NCBI RefSeq assembly: GCF_037652055.1
Contig: NZ_JBBKAH010000012.1
Coordinates: 180,532 to 244,531, forward strand
Direction: 5' to 3'
Length of the DNA stretch: 64,000 bases
Origin: Pelagibius sp037652055
Lineage (GTDB): Bacteria; Pseudomonadota; Alphaproteobacteria; Kiloniellales; Kiloniellaceae
A model generated the notes under the pieces. It searched no databases. It had not been told where the DNA came from and saw only the letters and a program-made list of their open reading frames with translations. Below are positions 53,486 through 61,380 of this stretch, piece by piece. Position 1 is the stretch's first letter, and every line of letters begins with the position of its first letter. The position numbers and the translations under genes are program-made.

Positions 53486-54604
53486 ATGGCGCAGGATCTC
53501 TTCGTGGCGACCCGCAAGGGTCTCTTTGTGGTGGATGGGGACGGCACGGCTCTGCCGCGCGCGCTCGGCTTTCTCGGCGATCCGGTCAGCGCTCTCCTGC
53601 AGGACCCGCGCGACGGCTGCCTCTATGCGGCGCTCAACCTCGGCCACTTCGGCGTGAAGCTGCACCGCTCGGAGGATGGCGGCGCCAGCTGGACCGAGCT
53701 GCCGGCGCCGGCCTTTCCCGTCGGCATGGCCGCGAACGGCGAAAGCGAGAAGGCGCCGAGCGTGTCGCTGATCTGGACGCTCGCGGCGGGCGGTGCCGAC
53801 CAGCCGGGCCGTCTCTGGGCGGGCACCATCCCCGGCGCGCTGTTCCGCTCCGACGACCGCGGCGAGACCTGGCATCTGGTGGAGAATCTGTGGCAGCAGC
53901 CCTCGCGCCCGGAATGGTTCGGCGGCGGCTACGACGACCCGGGCATTCACTCGATCTGCATCGACCCGCGCGACAGCGCCCGCATGGTCATCGGCATCTC
54001 CTGCGGCGGCGTGTGGCGCAGCGAGGACGGCGGCGAGAGCTGGACCGTGGGCGGCAAGGGGCTGGCCGCGACCTACATGCCGCCGGACCGCCAGGACGAT
54101 CCGACGATCCAGGACCCGCACCGCCTCGCGGTCTGCGCCGATGCGCCCGACACCGTGTGGTGCCAGCATCACTGCGGCATCTTCCGCTCCGACGACGGCG
54201 GCCGGCACTTCGTGCAGATCACCGACGTCAGGCCGTCGGCCTTCGGCTTCGCCGTCGCGGTGCACCCGCAGGACCCCCGGACGGCCTGGTTCGTGCCGGC
54301 GGTGAAGGACGAGTGCCGCGTGCCGGTGGACGGGCGCTTCGTCGTCACCCGCACGCGCGACGGCGGCGCCAGCTTCGAATCCCTGGGGCAGGGCCTGCCG
54401 CAGGAGGGCGCCTACGACCTGGTCTACCGCCATGCCCTCGACGTCGACGCCGAAGGCCAGGCCCTCGCCATGGGCTCGACCACCGGCGCGCTGTGGATCG
54501 GCCGCGACGGGGGCAAGACGTGGTCGCTGGTCTCGGCCCACCTGCCGCCGATCGCCCAGGTCGCGTTTGGGGTCGCTTTCGGGGTCGCCTCCCGCCTCGC
54601 TTGA
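53486..54604 (+). CDS. BNR/Asp-box beta-propeller protein (sialidase-like fold)
   Basis: A 372-residue protein with at least six Asp-box motifs, among them SEDGGASW, SDDRGETW, SEDGGESW, SDDGGRHF, TRDGGASF and GRDGGKTW, which mark the blades of a sialidase/VPS10-type propeller. The catalytic residues of true sialidases are not evident. There is no signal peptide, so it is probably cytoplasmic. The last 14 residues carry a duplicated VAFG. It starts 10 bp after the MoaD/ThiS-like gene, so the two are probably co-expressed. Confidence 0.87.
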   Translation: MAQDLFVATRKGLFVVDGDGTALPRALGFLGDPVSALLQDPRDGCLYAALNLGHFGVKLHRSEDGGASWTELPAPAFPVGMAANGESEKAPSVSLIWTLAAGGADQPGRLWAGTIPGALFRSDDRGETWHLVENLWQQPSRPEWFGGGYDDPGIHSICIDPRDSARMVIGISCGGVWRSEDGGESWTVGGKGLAATYMPPDRQDDPTIQDPHRLAVCADAPDTVWCQHHCGIFRSDDGGRHFVQITDVRPSAFGFAVAVHPQDPRTAWFVPAVKDECRVPVDGRFVVTRTRDGGASFESLGQGLPQEGAYDLVYRHALDVDAEGQALAMGSTTGALWIGRDGGKTWSLVSAHLPPIAQVAFGVAFGVASRLA

Positions 54605-54663
54605 TCGCGAAGGGTTTTTGCGGTTCGCTGGGTCTCCTGGCGTTGCCGGAGGATCCCCGAGTC

Positions 54664-55752
54664 GTGAGCGATAAGAAAGCGCCGCTCTACTACGCCGACT
54701 ACCTGCAGCTCGACCGTCTGCTCGGCGCGCAGACGCCGGAGAGTGCGCGGCGCGGCACGCCGGCGCACGACGAGATGCTGTTCATCGTCGTGCACCAGGC
54801 CTACGAGCTGTGGTTCAAGCAGATCCTGCACGAGCTGGCGCGCATCGACACGATCTTCGCGGAAGCGGGGCTCGACGACCGCGATATCGGCCGCGCGGTC
54901 GCCGGGCTGGAGCGCATCGAGCGCATCGTGAAGCTGCTGATCGGCCAGCTCGACGTGCTGGAGACCATGACGCCGCTGGACTTCCTGGAGTTCCGCGACC
55001 TGCTGTTCCCTTCCTCCGGCTTCCAGTCGCTGCAGTTCCGCCTCATCGAAACCGGGCTGGGCCTCAGGCGCGCGGACCGTGTCGGCTTCGAGGCCAAGCC
55101 CTTCGACGCGCGGCTCAGCGAGGCCGACCGGGCGGCGCTGCAGGCACGCGAGAAGCGCCCCAGCCTGCACGACCGCATCGAGGCCTGGCTGGAGCGCACG
55201 CCCTTCGTCGAGGCGGGCGGCTACAAGTTCCAGGAGAGCTACCGCGCCGCCGTCACCGACATGCTGATGGGCGAGGTGGCGACGCTGCAGGGCAATCCGC
55301 AGATCTCCGCCGAGGAGAAGCGCGCGGGTCTCGCCGGCCTGGAGGCCGCCAGCGAGCGCTTCGAGGCGATCTACGACGAGCAGCGCTACGACGAGCTGGA
55401 GGGGCAGGGCGCCTGGCGCCTCTCCTGGCGCGCGCTGCAGGCGGCGCTGTTCATCACCCTCTACCGCGACGAGCCGGTGTTGCAGCTGCCGTTCCGGCTC
55501 TTGAGCGTGCTGATGGACATCGACGAGACCATGGCGGCTTGGCGCTATCGCCATGCCCTGATGGCCCAGCGCATGATCGGCATGAAGCTCGGCACCGGTG
55601 GTTCCTCGGGTCACGACTACCTGGCGGAGGCGGCGCGGCGCTACCGCGTCTTCGCCGACCTATTCGCGCTTTCCACCTTCCTCATCCCGCGTTCGGCCCT
55701 GCCGCCGCTGCCTGCGCCGCGCCATGGGCTACCGCTACACGGCAAACGATAA
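54664..55752 (+). CDS. kynA: Tryptophan 2,3-dioxygenase
   Basis: A 362-residue haem dioxygenase (EC 1.13.11.11) converting L-tryptophan to N-formylkynurenine, the first step of the kynurenine pathway. YYADYLQLDRLL at the N terminus, HDEMLFIVVHQAYELWFKQI near residue 37, and TGGSSGHDYL near residue 318 with the proximal haem histidine are diagnostic. It is longer than the 280-residue Xanthomonas enzyme and nearer the long form. The start is GTG with GGAGGA eight bases upstream. It ends directly at the next gene's ATG. Confidence 0.95.
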   Translation: MSDKKAPLYYADYLQLDRLLGAQTPESARRGTPAHDEMLFIVVHQAYELWFKQILHELARIDTIFAEAGLDDRDIGRAVAGLERIERIVKLLIGQLDVLETMTPLDFLEFRDLLFPSSGFQSLQFRLIETGLGLRRADRVGFEAKPFDARLSEADRAALQAREKRPSLHDRIEAWLERTPFVEAGGYKFQESYRAAVTDMLMGEVATLQGNPQISAEEKRAGLAGLEAASERFEAIYDEQRYDELEGQGAWRLSWRALQAALFITLYRDEPVLQLPFRLLSVLMDIDETMAAWRYRHALMAQRMIGMKLGTGGSSGHDYLAEAARRYRVFADLFALSTFLIPRSALPPLPAPRHGLPLHGKR

Positions 55753-56928
55753 ATGAGCACTAGCTACAAACAGCACTTCAGCCGCTTCCATGCGGCGGCG
55801 CCGGAGCGCCTGCACTTCGCCGCGCACAGCCACCACTACTGGCCCGACGTCACCTTCGAGGCGCAGATGCAGTGCTGGGAAGACGCCGCGCGCCTGACCG
55901 GCGGCAAGTGGGACGTCGTCCTGGGCGAGGTCATGCCGGCGGTGCAGCGCGGCATCGCGCGCCATCTCGGCCTGCCAGATCCGGCAAGCCTCGCCTTCGC
56001 GCCCAACACTCATGAGTTCGTGAAGCGCCTGCTGTCCTGCCTGCCGGCGGCGCGGCCGCCGCGCATTCTCACCAGCGACGGCGAGTTCCACAGCTTCACC
56101 CGGCAGATCGCGCGGCTGGAGGAGGACGGGCTGGCCGCCGTCACGCGCGTGGCGGTCGAGCCCTTCGCGGACTTCCAGGAACGCTTCGTCGCCGCGGCGG
56201 GCGAGGGCGTCTACGACCTGATCTTCGTCAGCCAGGTATTCTTCAACTCCGGCTTCACGCTGACCGACCTCGCCGGGCTGGTCGCGGCGCTGCCGGCGGA
56301 AGGCTTCGTGGTGCTGGACGGCTATCACGGCTTTCTCGCGCGGCCGAGCGACCTCGGCGCCGTGGCGGAGCGTGTGTTCTACATGGCTGGCGGCTACAAG
56401 TACGCCATGTCGGGCGAGGGGGTGTGCTTCCTGCACGCCCCGCCGGGCTACGGCGCGCGGCCGCGCGACACCGGATGGTACGCAGCTTTCGGCGCGCTGG
56501 CGCAGGCCCCGGCCGGCGGTGCCGCCTATGCCGAGGATGGCAGGCGCTTTTTCGGTGCGACCTTCGATCCTGTCGGGCTCTACCGGATGCGGGCGGTGCT
56601 GCGGCTGCTCGACGCGTTGAAGCTCGATACGGCGGCGATCCACGCCCACGCACGCGGCCTGCAGGATCTCTTCCTGGCGGGCTTGCGCAGCGCGGCTTCC
56701 GGGTTGCTGCCGCCCGAGCGGCTGCTGATCGATCCGGCGCGGCAGCCCTGCGGCAACTTCCTCACCTTCGATCTCGGCAGCGAGGCGGCGGCCGGCGCGG
56801 CGCACGCGCGCCTGAAAGGCGCCGGCATCGCCACCGACTTCCGCGGCGCGCGGCTCAGACTGGGATTCGGGCTCTACCAGGATGCCGCCGACGTGACCGA
56901 GCTGTTGCGCCGTCTTGCGGCTTTGTAG
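55753..56928 (+). CDS. Kynureninase-like class V aminotransferase-fold enzyme
   Basis: A 391-residue PLP enzyme of fold type I. The lysine that binds PLP is probably in GGYKYAMSGEG, and VVLDGYHGFLARP holds the cofactor-binding aspartate. The opening (ERLHFAAHSHHYWPD) and length fit kynureninases (EC 3.7.1.3), which cleave kynurenine to anthranilate and alanine, but identity with typical KynU looks modest. Its ATG follows the tryptophan dioxygenase stop with no gap, so the two are coupled, supporting a role in tryptophan breakdown. Other class V activities remain possible. Confidence 0.8.
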   Translation: MSTSYKQHFSRFHAAAPERLHFAAHSHHYWPDVTFEAQMQCWEDAARLTGGKWDVVLGEVMPAVQRGIARHLGLPDPASLAFAPNTHEFVKRLLSCLPAARPPRILTSDGEFHSFTRQIARLEEDGLAAVTRVAVEPFADFQERFVAAAGEGVYDLIFVSQVFFNSGFTLTDLAGLVAALPAEGFVVLDGYHGFLARPSDLGAVAERVFYMAGGYKYAMSGEGVCFLHAPPGYGARPRDTGWYAAFGALAQAPAGGAAYAEDGRRFFGATFDPVGLYRMRAVLRLLDALKLDTAAIHAHARGLQDLFLAGLRSAASGLLPPERLLIDPARQPCGNFLTFDLGSEAAAGAAHARLKGAGIATDFRGARLRLGFGLYQDAADVTELLRRLAAL

Positions 56929-56929
56929 T

Positions 56930-57535
56930 TCAGCTGGCGTCTTCGCTGGCGGGTGAGCCGTCGAGCGGCAGGATGGAGGTGACGCGCTTGGCGCGGATCT
57001 CGGCGACCGGCCGGCTTGGGAAGGTCTGCCGGCAGATCGTGATGCCGACCAGTCCCTCGGGCGTGCCGTCACGGGCGATCAGCGGCAGCAGCAGGCGTTC
57101 GCCGTAGCCCGGGCGCTCCCACTCGTGATAAAGGCGGCCGGCGACGATGCTGACGGCCGGCTGTTCGACACAGGCGCGGAAGTAGCCGAGCACCCTGTCG
57201 CGGGCTTCCGGTGCGAGGATCTCGTCAATACATTTGCCGACCAGGGGAAAGTCGTAGCGGGCACGGATGTTCTCGCCGACCAGGCGGTAGCGCAGGCGCG
57301 CCCCCTGGGGCTCGTAGTTCATCAGCCAGATGTCGGAGAGAATCCGCGCCATGCTTTCCGGCAGTATGTCGCCGCGCGCCGGCGGACAGCCACCGCTGCC
57401 GGCGGCAAGCCAGGTGTCCAGGAGAGTCTGCGCTTCACGGCTGGAGAGGTAGCTGCGGGCACCTTCGGCGATTTCGCGCCAGCGGGGATAGTTGGGGGGC
57501 GAAAGCGGTTCGGATGTCGAGAATATGACACGCAC
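56930..57535 (-). CDS. PAS domain protein (PAS_5 family)
   Basis: A 201-residue protein largely made of one PAS domain of the PF07310 type common in Rhodospirillales and related orders: DIWLMNYEPQGARLRYRLVGENIRARYDFPLVGKCIDEI is the core (residues about 68-107). No output domain is present. It may sense a small ligand and act through protein contacts. The start is GTG at 57535. It converges on the kynureninase-like gene with one base between stops. Confidence 0.85.
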   Translation of the reverse strand: MRVIFSTSEPLSPPNYPRWREIAEGARSYLSSREAQTLLDTWLAAGSGGCPPARGDILPESMARILSDIWLMNYEPQGARLRYRLVGENIRARYDFPLVGKCIDEILAPEARDRVLGYFRACVEQPAVSIVAGRLYHEWERPGYGERLLLPLIARDGTPEGLVGITICRQTFPSRPVAEIRAKRVTSILPLDGSPASEDAS

Positions 57536-57632
57536 CTGCGGCTGGTATTCGACAACACCGACCGAAGGCCGGCAACTCAGTCCGCAAGCTGCCCGAGCCG
57601 GGCCCTATCAGCAAGCTCTTTAATGAGACCTG

Positions 57633-57684
57633 GCAGGTTGCCGGTGCGCGGCGAATGAGAGCCGGTCGCATGCCGGCAACCTGC
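57633..57684. repeat. Inverted repeat downstream of the second H1-like gene
   Basis: GCAGGTTGCCGG (57633-57644) and CCGGCAACCTGC (57673-57684) are perfect 12-base arms around a 28-base loop. The hairpin starts about 30 bp beyond the stop of the minus-strand H1-like gene and upstream of the PAS gene. It may be a terminator or mRNA-stabilising structure. Confidence 0.65.
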
Positions 57685-57711
57685 TGAGAGGCGTTTCGTC
57701 CGGCGGCGGCG

Positions 57712-58164
57712 TCAGTCGCTGCTGCCGCTGCCGGGCATCGTCCCGGGCATTGCCCCGGGCATCACGCCGGGCATCGGTGCTGGCGCGGGGGCCGGCTCCG
57801 GTGCCGTTTCGGCGGCGGCCACCTTGTGCATTTCCTTGCGCACGGCGGCCTTCTGTTTCGCCCGCTTGGCGGCGGCGATCTTCTTGGCGCCCACCTTCTT
57901 GGCAGCGGTCTTCTTCGCCGGTGCCTTTTTCTTGGCGGCCTTCTTCGCCACCTTCTTCTTGGCCGCGGCCTTCTTCGTCGCGGTCTTCTTCGCAGCGATC
58001 TTCTTGGCGCCGGCTTTCTTGGCGGCGGTCTTCTTTACGGCCACCTTCTTCTTGGCGGTCTTCTTCGCGACCTTCTTCTTGGCCGCGGATTTCTTCGTGG
58101 CGGTCTTCTTCGCCGCGATCTTCTTGCGGGCCGCTTTCTTGGCGGCGGTACGTTTGGTTGCCAT
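57712..58164 (-). CDS. Lysine/alanine-rich histone H1-like protein (copy B)
   Basis: A 150-residue basic protein. Residues 1-105 consist of AAKK / KKTAAKK / KKVAKK repeats as in histone H1 tails. The C terminus differs: an A/P/E linker (APEPAPAPAP) followed by repeated PG-M units (MPGVMPGAMPGTMPG) and SGSSD. It is likely to bind DNA non-specifically. It opens MATKRTAAKK, comparable with copy A's MATTTRKK, and has an ATG with GGGGGA upstream. The long array of near-identical codons makes slippage likely. Confidence 0.85.
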   Translation of the reverse strand: MATKRTAAKKAARKKIAAKKTATKKSAAKKKVAKKTAKKKVAVKKTAAKKAGAKKIAAKKTATKKAAAKKKVAKKAAKKKAPAKKTAAKKVGAKKIAAAKRAKQKAAVRKEMHKVAAAETAPEPAPAPAPMPGVMPGAMPGTMPGSGSSD

Positions 58165-58596
58165 GCAGGTCCCCCTATTGCTCCTAATGTCTGTCGGGTA
58201 CTGGGTGTCTGTCTGGTTCCGACGAGCGCGTTGAGGCGGATTACGTCACACGGATCTGCGGTTCCATCCCCTGTAGCGAACACGAGCTCATGGACTCGGG
58301 TCCATGACTGAAACCACTTCGCATCTTCATGCAAAACGGAGTCGCTTCACAAGGGGCAACAGCGCCGGCGGGGCCCGATGGGGCTGCGCTGTTGCCGAGT
58401 GGTCGCACCCGCGTTGCGCAACCGCGTCCGTCGGGGACGGGAGAGCTACTCCTTCGGGGCAATGCCCAGCGCTTTCTGAGTGGACGCGCACCCTTCTGCC
58501 CGCAGTGAGTCCGGGCAGGCATTCGATATCCTCGCGCTGACCAGGGAGTGCCGGGATGGGCCATCACGCAACCACTGACCTTGGGAGATCGGTTCC
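58165..58596. other. Intergenic region with two inverted repeats
   Basis: About 430 bp between the divergent H1-like and peroxidase genes. It contains a perfect TCATGGAC-TCGG-GTCCATGA hairpin (58288-58307) and a second perfect 11-base inverted repeat, GGCAACAGCGC (58355-58365) with GCGCTGTTGCC (58386-58396). The first could be a regulator site or leader hairpin for either gene. No further gene is supported. Confidence 0.6.
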
Positions 58597-60132
58597 ATGC
58601 TGAAGAACGTTACGCATTCCGGCGGCGTCGAGGACGTCGGGGAAGTCCTGTTCACGACGCCGTTCGGCTACATGTTGCCCGATGCGGCGGCCTCGGAGGA
58701 ATGCCTGCTGCCGGTCGGCGAGCGCACCATGGACGCGCTGATCGCGCTGGGAGATGCCATGGGCGAAGCCTCGACGCCGCCGGACCCATCGCTCGATTCA
58801 CAGATCCCGGCAGCCTTCACCTATCTCGGGCAGTTTATCGATCACGATGTGACCGCACGCACCGACCGGGAGCACGGGCTGAGCCGCATTTCCCAGGCCG
58901 ATGGCAGGCCGCGTCCGTTTCTGCCGGTGCCGCCGCAAGACGTAGCCGCCGGGCTGAAGAACGGCCGGCGCCCGCAGCTCGATCTCGACAGTCTCTACGG
59001 CGACGGCCCCGCGCTGGTCGCCGGCGCCGATACGGAGGCTTCGGCGCTCTACGATGCGGCAACCGGCAAGCTGATCCTGCAGCAGCTCGGCGCCGGCCTT
59101 GTCGACCTGCCGCGCAATGGGCGAACGGCGCTGATCGGCGATGGGCGCAACGACGAGAACATCAACGTCAGCCAGTTGCATGCCGCCTTCGCCGCCTTCC
59201 ACAACAAGATCGTCGACCTGGTGGGCGGCGCACCTTCGGCGGTGGAGAAGTACTCCAAGGCGCGTCAGATCGTGCGCTGGACCTACCAGTACATCGTCGC
59301 CCACGATTACCTGCCGCGGGTCTGCGATGCGGCGGTAGTTAACGAAGTGGTGCGCAACGGGCCCTATTTCTTCGGTCCGGGCACCGGCGGCGAGGAGCTG
59401 TTCATGCCGATCGAATTCTCCGTCGCCGGCTTCCGCTTCGGCCATTCGATGATCCGGCCGTCCTACAAGCTGGGTACCGGGGCGCCGGTGAACATCGAAA
59501 GCATCCTCGGCGTGTCGCATGAACGCGCGCCCGCCGACGATCTGCTGGAAGAAGTCGGCGGGCAGTGGCGCCTCAAGGCCGCCAACCTGATTCATTGGGG
59601 CAACTTCCTGGAATTCCCCGCCACCACGGCGCCGCAGCGGGCGCGCAAGATCGATCCGCTGATCTCCAAGGGACTCTTCGACCTGCCGTTCGAGTCCGCG
59701 TCGGGCCCGGCGGCGATGATCCGCCACCTGGCGCAGCGCAACCTCTGCCGCGGCTACCTGCTGAGCGTGCCGACCGGGCAGGCTGTGGCGGGGGCCATGG
59801 GGATCGTGCCGCTGCTGGAGAACGACCTCTTCGACGGCGAGCCCCCGGCGGTGCAGGACGCCATCGAGCTTGGGCGTTTCCAGCGCCGCACGCCGCTGTG
59901 GTACTACGTGCTGCGCGAGGCGAAAGTGCAGAAGGCGGGCGAGAGCTTGGGCGCGGTCGGCAGCCGCGTCGTCGCCGAGACGCTGATCGGCTTCCTCAAG
60001 CACGATCCGAACAGCTTCATCAACAACCGCTATCACGCGCGCGTCACCGGCGCCGGCATCAAGGTGCCGGGGCGCTTCCAGCCGGTCGGCTCGCTGGCCG
60101 ACATGATCGACTATGTCGGTTTGCAGAAATAG
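58597..60132 (+). CDS. Animal-type haem peroxidase
   Basis: A 511-residue member of the animal haem peroxidase superfamily (PF03098). The distal histidine is His83 in LGQFIDHDVT, and the proximal histidine is probably His283 in FRFGHSMIRPSY. GDGRNDENINVSQLH near residue 181 is the conserved GDxRxNE-like segment, followed by FHNKIVD. No signal peptide or membrane helix is visible, so it is cytoplasmic or leaves by another route. Family members oxidise halides or organic substrates with peroxide. GGGAGA precedes the ATG. A good terminator follows. Confidence 0.9.
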   Translation: MLKNVTHSGGVEDVGEVLFTTPFGYMLPDAAASEECLLPVGERTMDALIALGDAMGEASTPPDPSLDSQIPAAFTYLGQFIDHDVTARTDREHGLSRISQADGRPRPFLPVPPQDVAAGLKNGRRPQLDLDSLYGDGPALVAGADTEASALYDAATGKLILQQLGAGLVDLPRNGRTALIGDGRNDENINVSQLHAAFAAFHNKIVDLVGGAPSAVEKYSKARQIVRWTYQYIVAHDYLPRVCDAAVVNEVVRNGPYFFGPGTGGEELFMPIEFSVAGFRFGHSMIRPSYKLGTGAPVNIESILGVSHERAPADDLLEEVGGQWRLKAANLIHWGNFLEFPATTAPQRARKIDPLISKGLFDLPFESASGPAAMIRHLAQRNLCRGYLLSVPTGQAVAGAMGIVPLLENDLFDGEPPAVQDAIELGRFQRRTPLWYYVLREAKVQKAGESLGAVGSRVVAETLIGFLKHDPNSFINNRYHARVTGAGIKVPGRFQPVGSLADMIDYVGLQK

Positions 60133-60176
60133 GGGCTGGCGGAAACAGGGCCCTGCAGGAACAGAGCGCCACATGA

Positions 60177-60213
60177 AGAAAGGGCCGCCCCGGGGGACGG
60201 CCCTTTCTCTCTT
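60177..60213. terminator. Rho-independent-type terminator after the peroxidase gene
   Basis: AGAAAGGGCCG (60177-60187) pairs perfectly with CGGCCCTTTCT (60198-60208), with a GC-rich 10-base loop, followed by a pyrimidine-rich tail ending CTTG. On the other strand it lies just beyond the tRNA-Asn 3' end and may end that transcript too. Confidence 0.75.
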
Positions 60214-60217
60214 GTAT

Positions 60218-60293
60218 TGGCTCCGCGGGCAGGACTCGAACCTGCGACAAGGCGGTTAACAGCCGCCTGCTCTACCAACTGAGCTACCGCGGA
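60218..60293 (-). tRNA. tRNA-Asn (GTT)
   Basis: A 76-base tRNA including an encoded CCA. The acceptor arms TCCGCGG and CCGCGGA pair fully; the D-arm reads GCTCAGTTGGTAGAGC. The anticodon loop CTGTTAA between GGCGG and CCGCC gives anticodon GTT for asparagine, and GTTCGAGTC marks the T loop. Confidence 0.97.
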
Positions 60294-60406
60294 TCAGGAA
60301 TATGATCGGCCAACCGGGGTGGCCCCCGGCGCGGCGAAGCGAGGTTATATCAAACCCCCTTCGGGCCTGCAAAGTTTTTGCAGCGAAAAATTCAGCCCCC
60401 TTCGCG

Positions 60407-60499
60407 GGCCCCCTCAGGCGCCGGCCACCCCCTCTTTCCGGGCCGCCTCAGGCGCCGGCCACCCCCTCTTTCCGGGCCGCCTCAGGCGCCGGCCACCAG
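60407..60499. repeat. 34-bp tandem repeat at the 3' end of a small gene
   Basis: The 34-bp unit (core CTCAGGCGCCGGCCACC) occurs 2.7 times; its TCA triplets at 60414, 60448 and 60482 are exactly 34 bp apart. The rightmost copy forms the last codons and stop of the small minus-strand gene at 60482-60661, so the array appears to have grown by duplicating that gene's 3' end. Confidence 0.88.
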
Positions 60500-60661
60500 G
60501 GCCATGACGCAGTCGGTCAGCGGCCGGTAGGCGGAATTGGGCATGTGGAACCAGCGCAGGAACTCGGCCGTGGCGACGTCGCCGGACAGCCAGTGCTCCA
60601 GGTAGGACTGGCTGATGGGGTGCAGCCGCTCGGGCAGGCAAGAGAGAATATCCTGTCGCAT
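60482..60661 (-). CDS. Small hypothetical protein (59 residues)
   Basis: A 59-residue protein beginning MRQDILSCLPERLHPIS and ending LTDCVMALVAGA. The composition (SQSYLEHWLSGDVATAEFLRWFHMP) is that of a folded helical protein, unlike shadow frames. GGAG lies nine bases before the ATG. I do not recognise it. Its last codons are part of the 34-bp tandem repeat. Confidence 0.6.
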   Translation of the reverse strand: MRQDILSCLPERLHPISQSYLEHWLSGDVATAEFLRWFHMPNSAYRPLTDCVMALVAGA

Positions 60662-60878
60662 GGTCGCGATCTCCGGTTTCGGGGTGCGGGACCCGAAAGC
60701 GCCGCAAGCCCCCAAGCCTCAAACCTCAGCTTAGGGCCACCGGGGTTAACGATTGCTGTAGGATGGCAGGAACAAGCCAATGTTCGCTTTTTGTTCTTGA
60801 CGCCTTCGCCGCCGCCGCACTAGGCTTTCTCCAGCACATCGAGCGCCGGGCGGCGCGCAACGATAGGGGAGAAGGGAC

Positions 60879-61034
60879 ATGGGGGCATTCGGTCAGGGTT
60901 ACGGCATCAACCGCATTCAGCCGTCGCTGTGGGAGCGCCTGGCGAGCGGCGTCGCCGCGCTCGGCACTTTCACCTTCTTCTTCGCTGCTGTCGGCTACGG
61001 CTGGTACAGCCTGCTGCTGGCGATGGCCCGCTAG
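60879..61034 (+). CDS. Small membrane protein (51 residues)
   Basis: A 51-residue protein, MGAFGQGYGINRIQPS followed by WERLASG and a single membrane helix (VAALGTFTFFFAAVGYGWYSLLLAM). GGGGAGAAGG lies just before the ATG at 60879, a strong ribosome site that argues for expression. I know no family name. It sits between the tRNA-Asn and tRNA-Cys genes. Confidence 0.72.
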   Translation: MGAFGQGYGINRIQPSLWERLASGVAALGTFTFFFAAVGYGWYSLLLAMAR

Positions 61035-61069
61035 GCGGCAGATCGGCGGCCCGTTCCGCGGGAACGGGG

Positions 61070-61143
61070 TGGAGGCCCGGGCCGGAATCGAACCGGCGTG
61101 CAAGGATTTGCAGTCCTCTGGATAACCACTCTCCCACCGGGCC
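61070..61143 (-). tRNA. tRNA-Cys (GCA)
   Basis: A 74-base tRNA with encoded CCA. GGCCCGG pairs with CCGGGCC in the acceptor stem, the discriminator base is T (U73, the cysteine identity base), the anticodon loop reads CTGCAAA (anticodon GCA), and GTTCGATTC marks the T loop. Confidence 0.96.
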
Positions 61144-61380
61144 TTCGGGGAAGGGGCGAAGCTATACTGCCCACTTTCGCTTGGGTCAAGCTGGCTGCGG
61201 GCCCGTCCCCGGCGGTTTGCGGCGGCATGCGGGCAGGGAGGAGGAGGCCGGGCGGGTTCCCGGTTCTGTCCGTTGTTTTCGCGCGCGGAGGCGCTTATAA
61301 ACCGAGGCCGGAACAACGGCCTGCGGCTCCGCCGCGGCCGCCAGGCCTTCGGGTCGCAGCAACGCGGGACAGTTGTCGAC

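Noticed and set aside
57712..58164. A hydrophobic phenylalanine/leucine-rich membrane protein on the plus strand
   Set aside because: This frame is the reverse complement of AAG/GCC codons of the H1-like gene; the same artefact occurs opposite copy A at 22323-22745.
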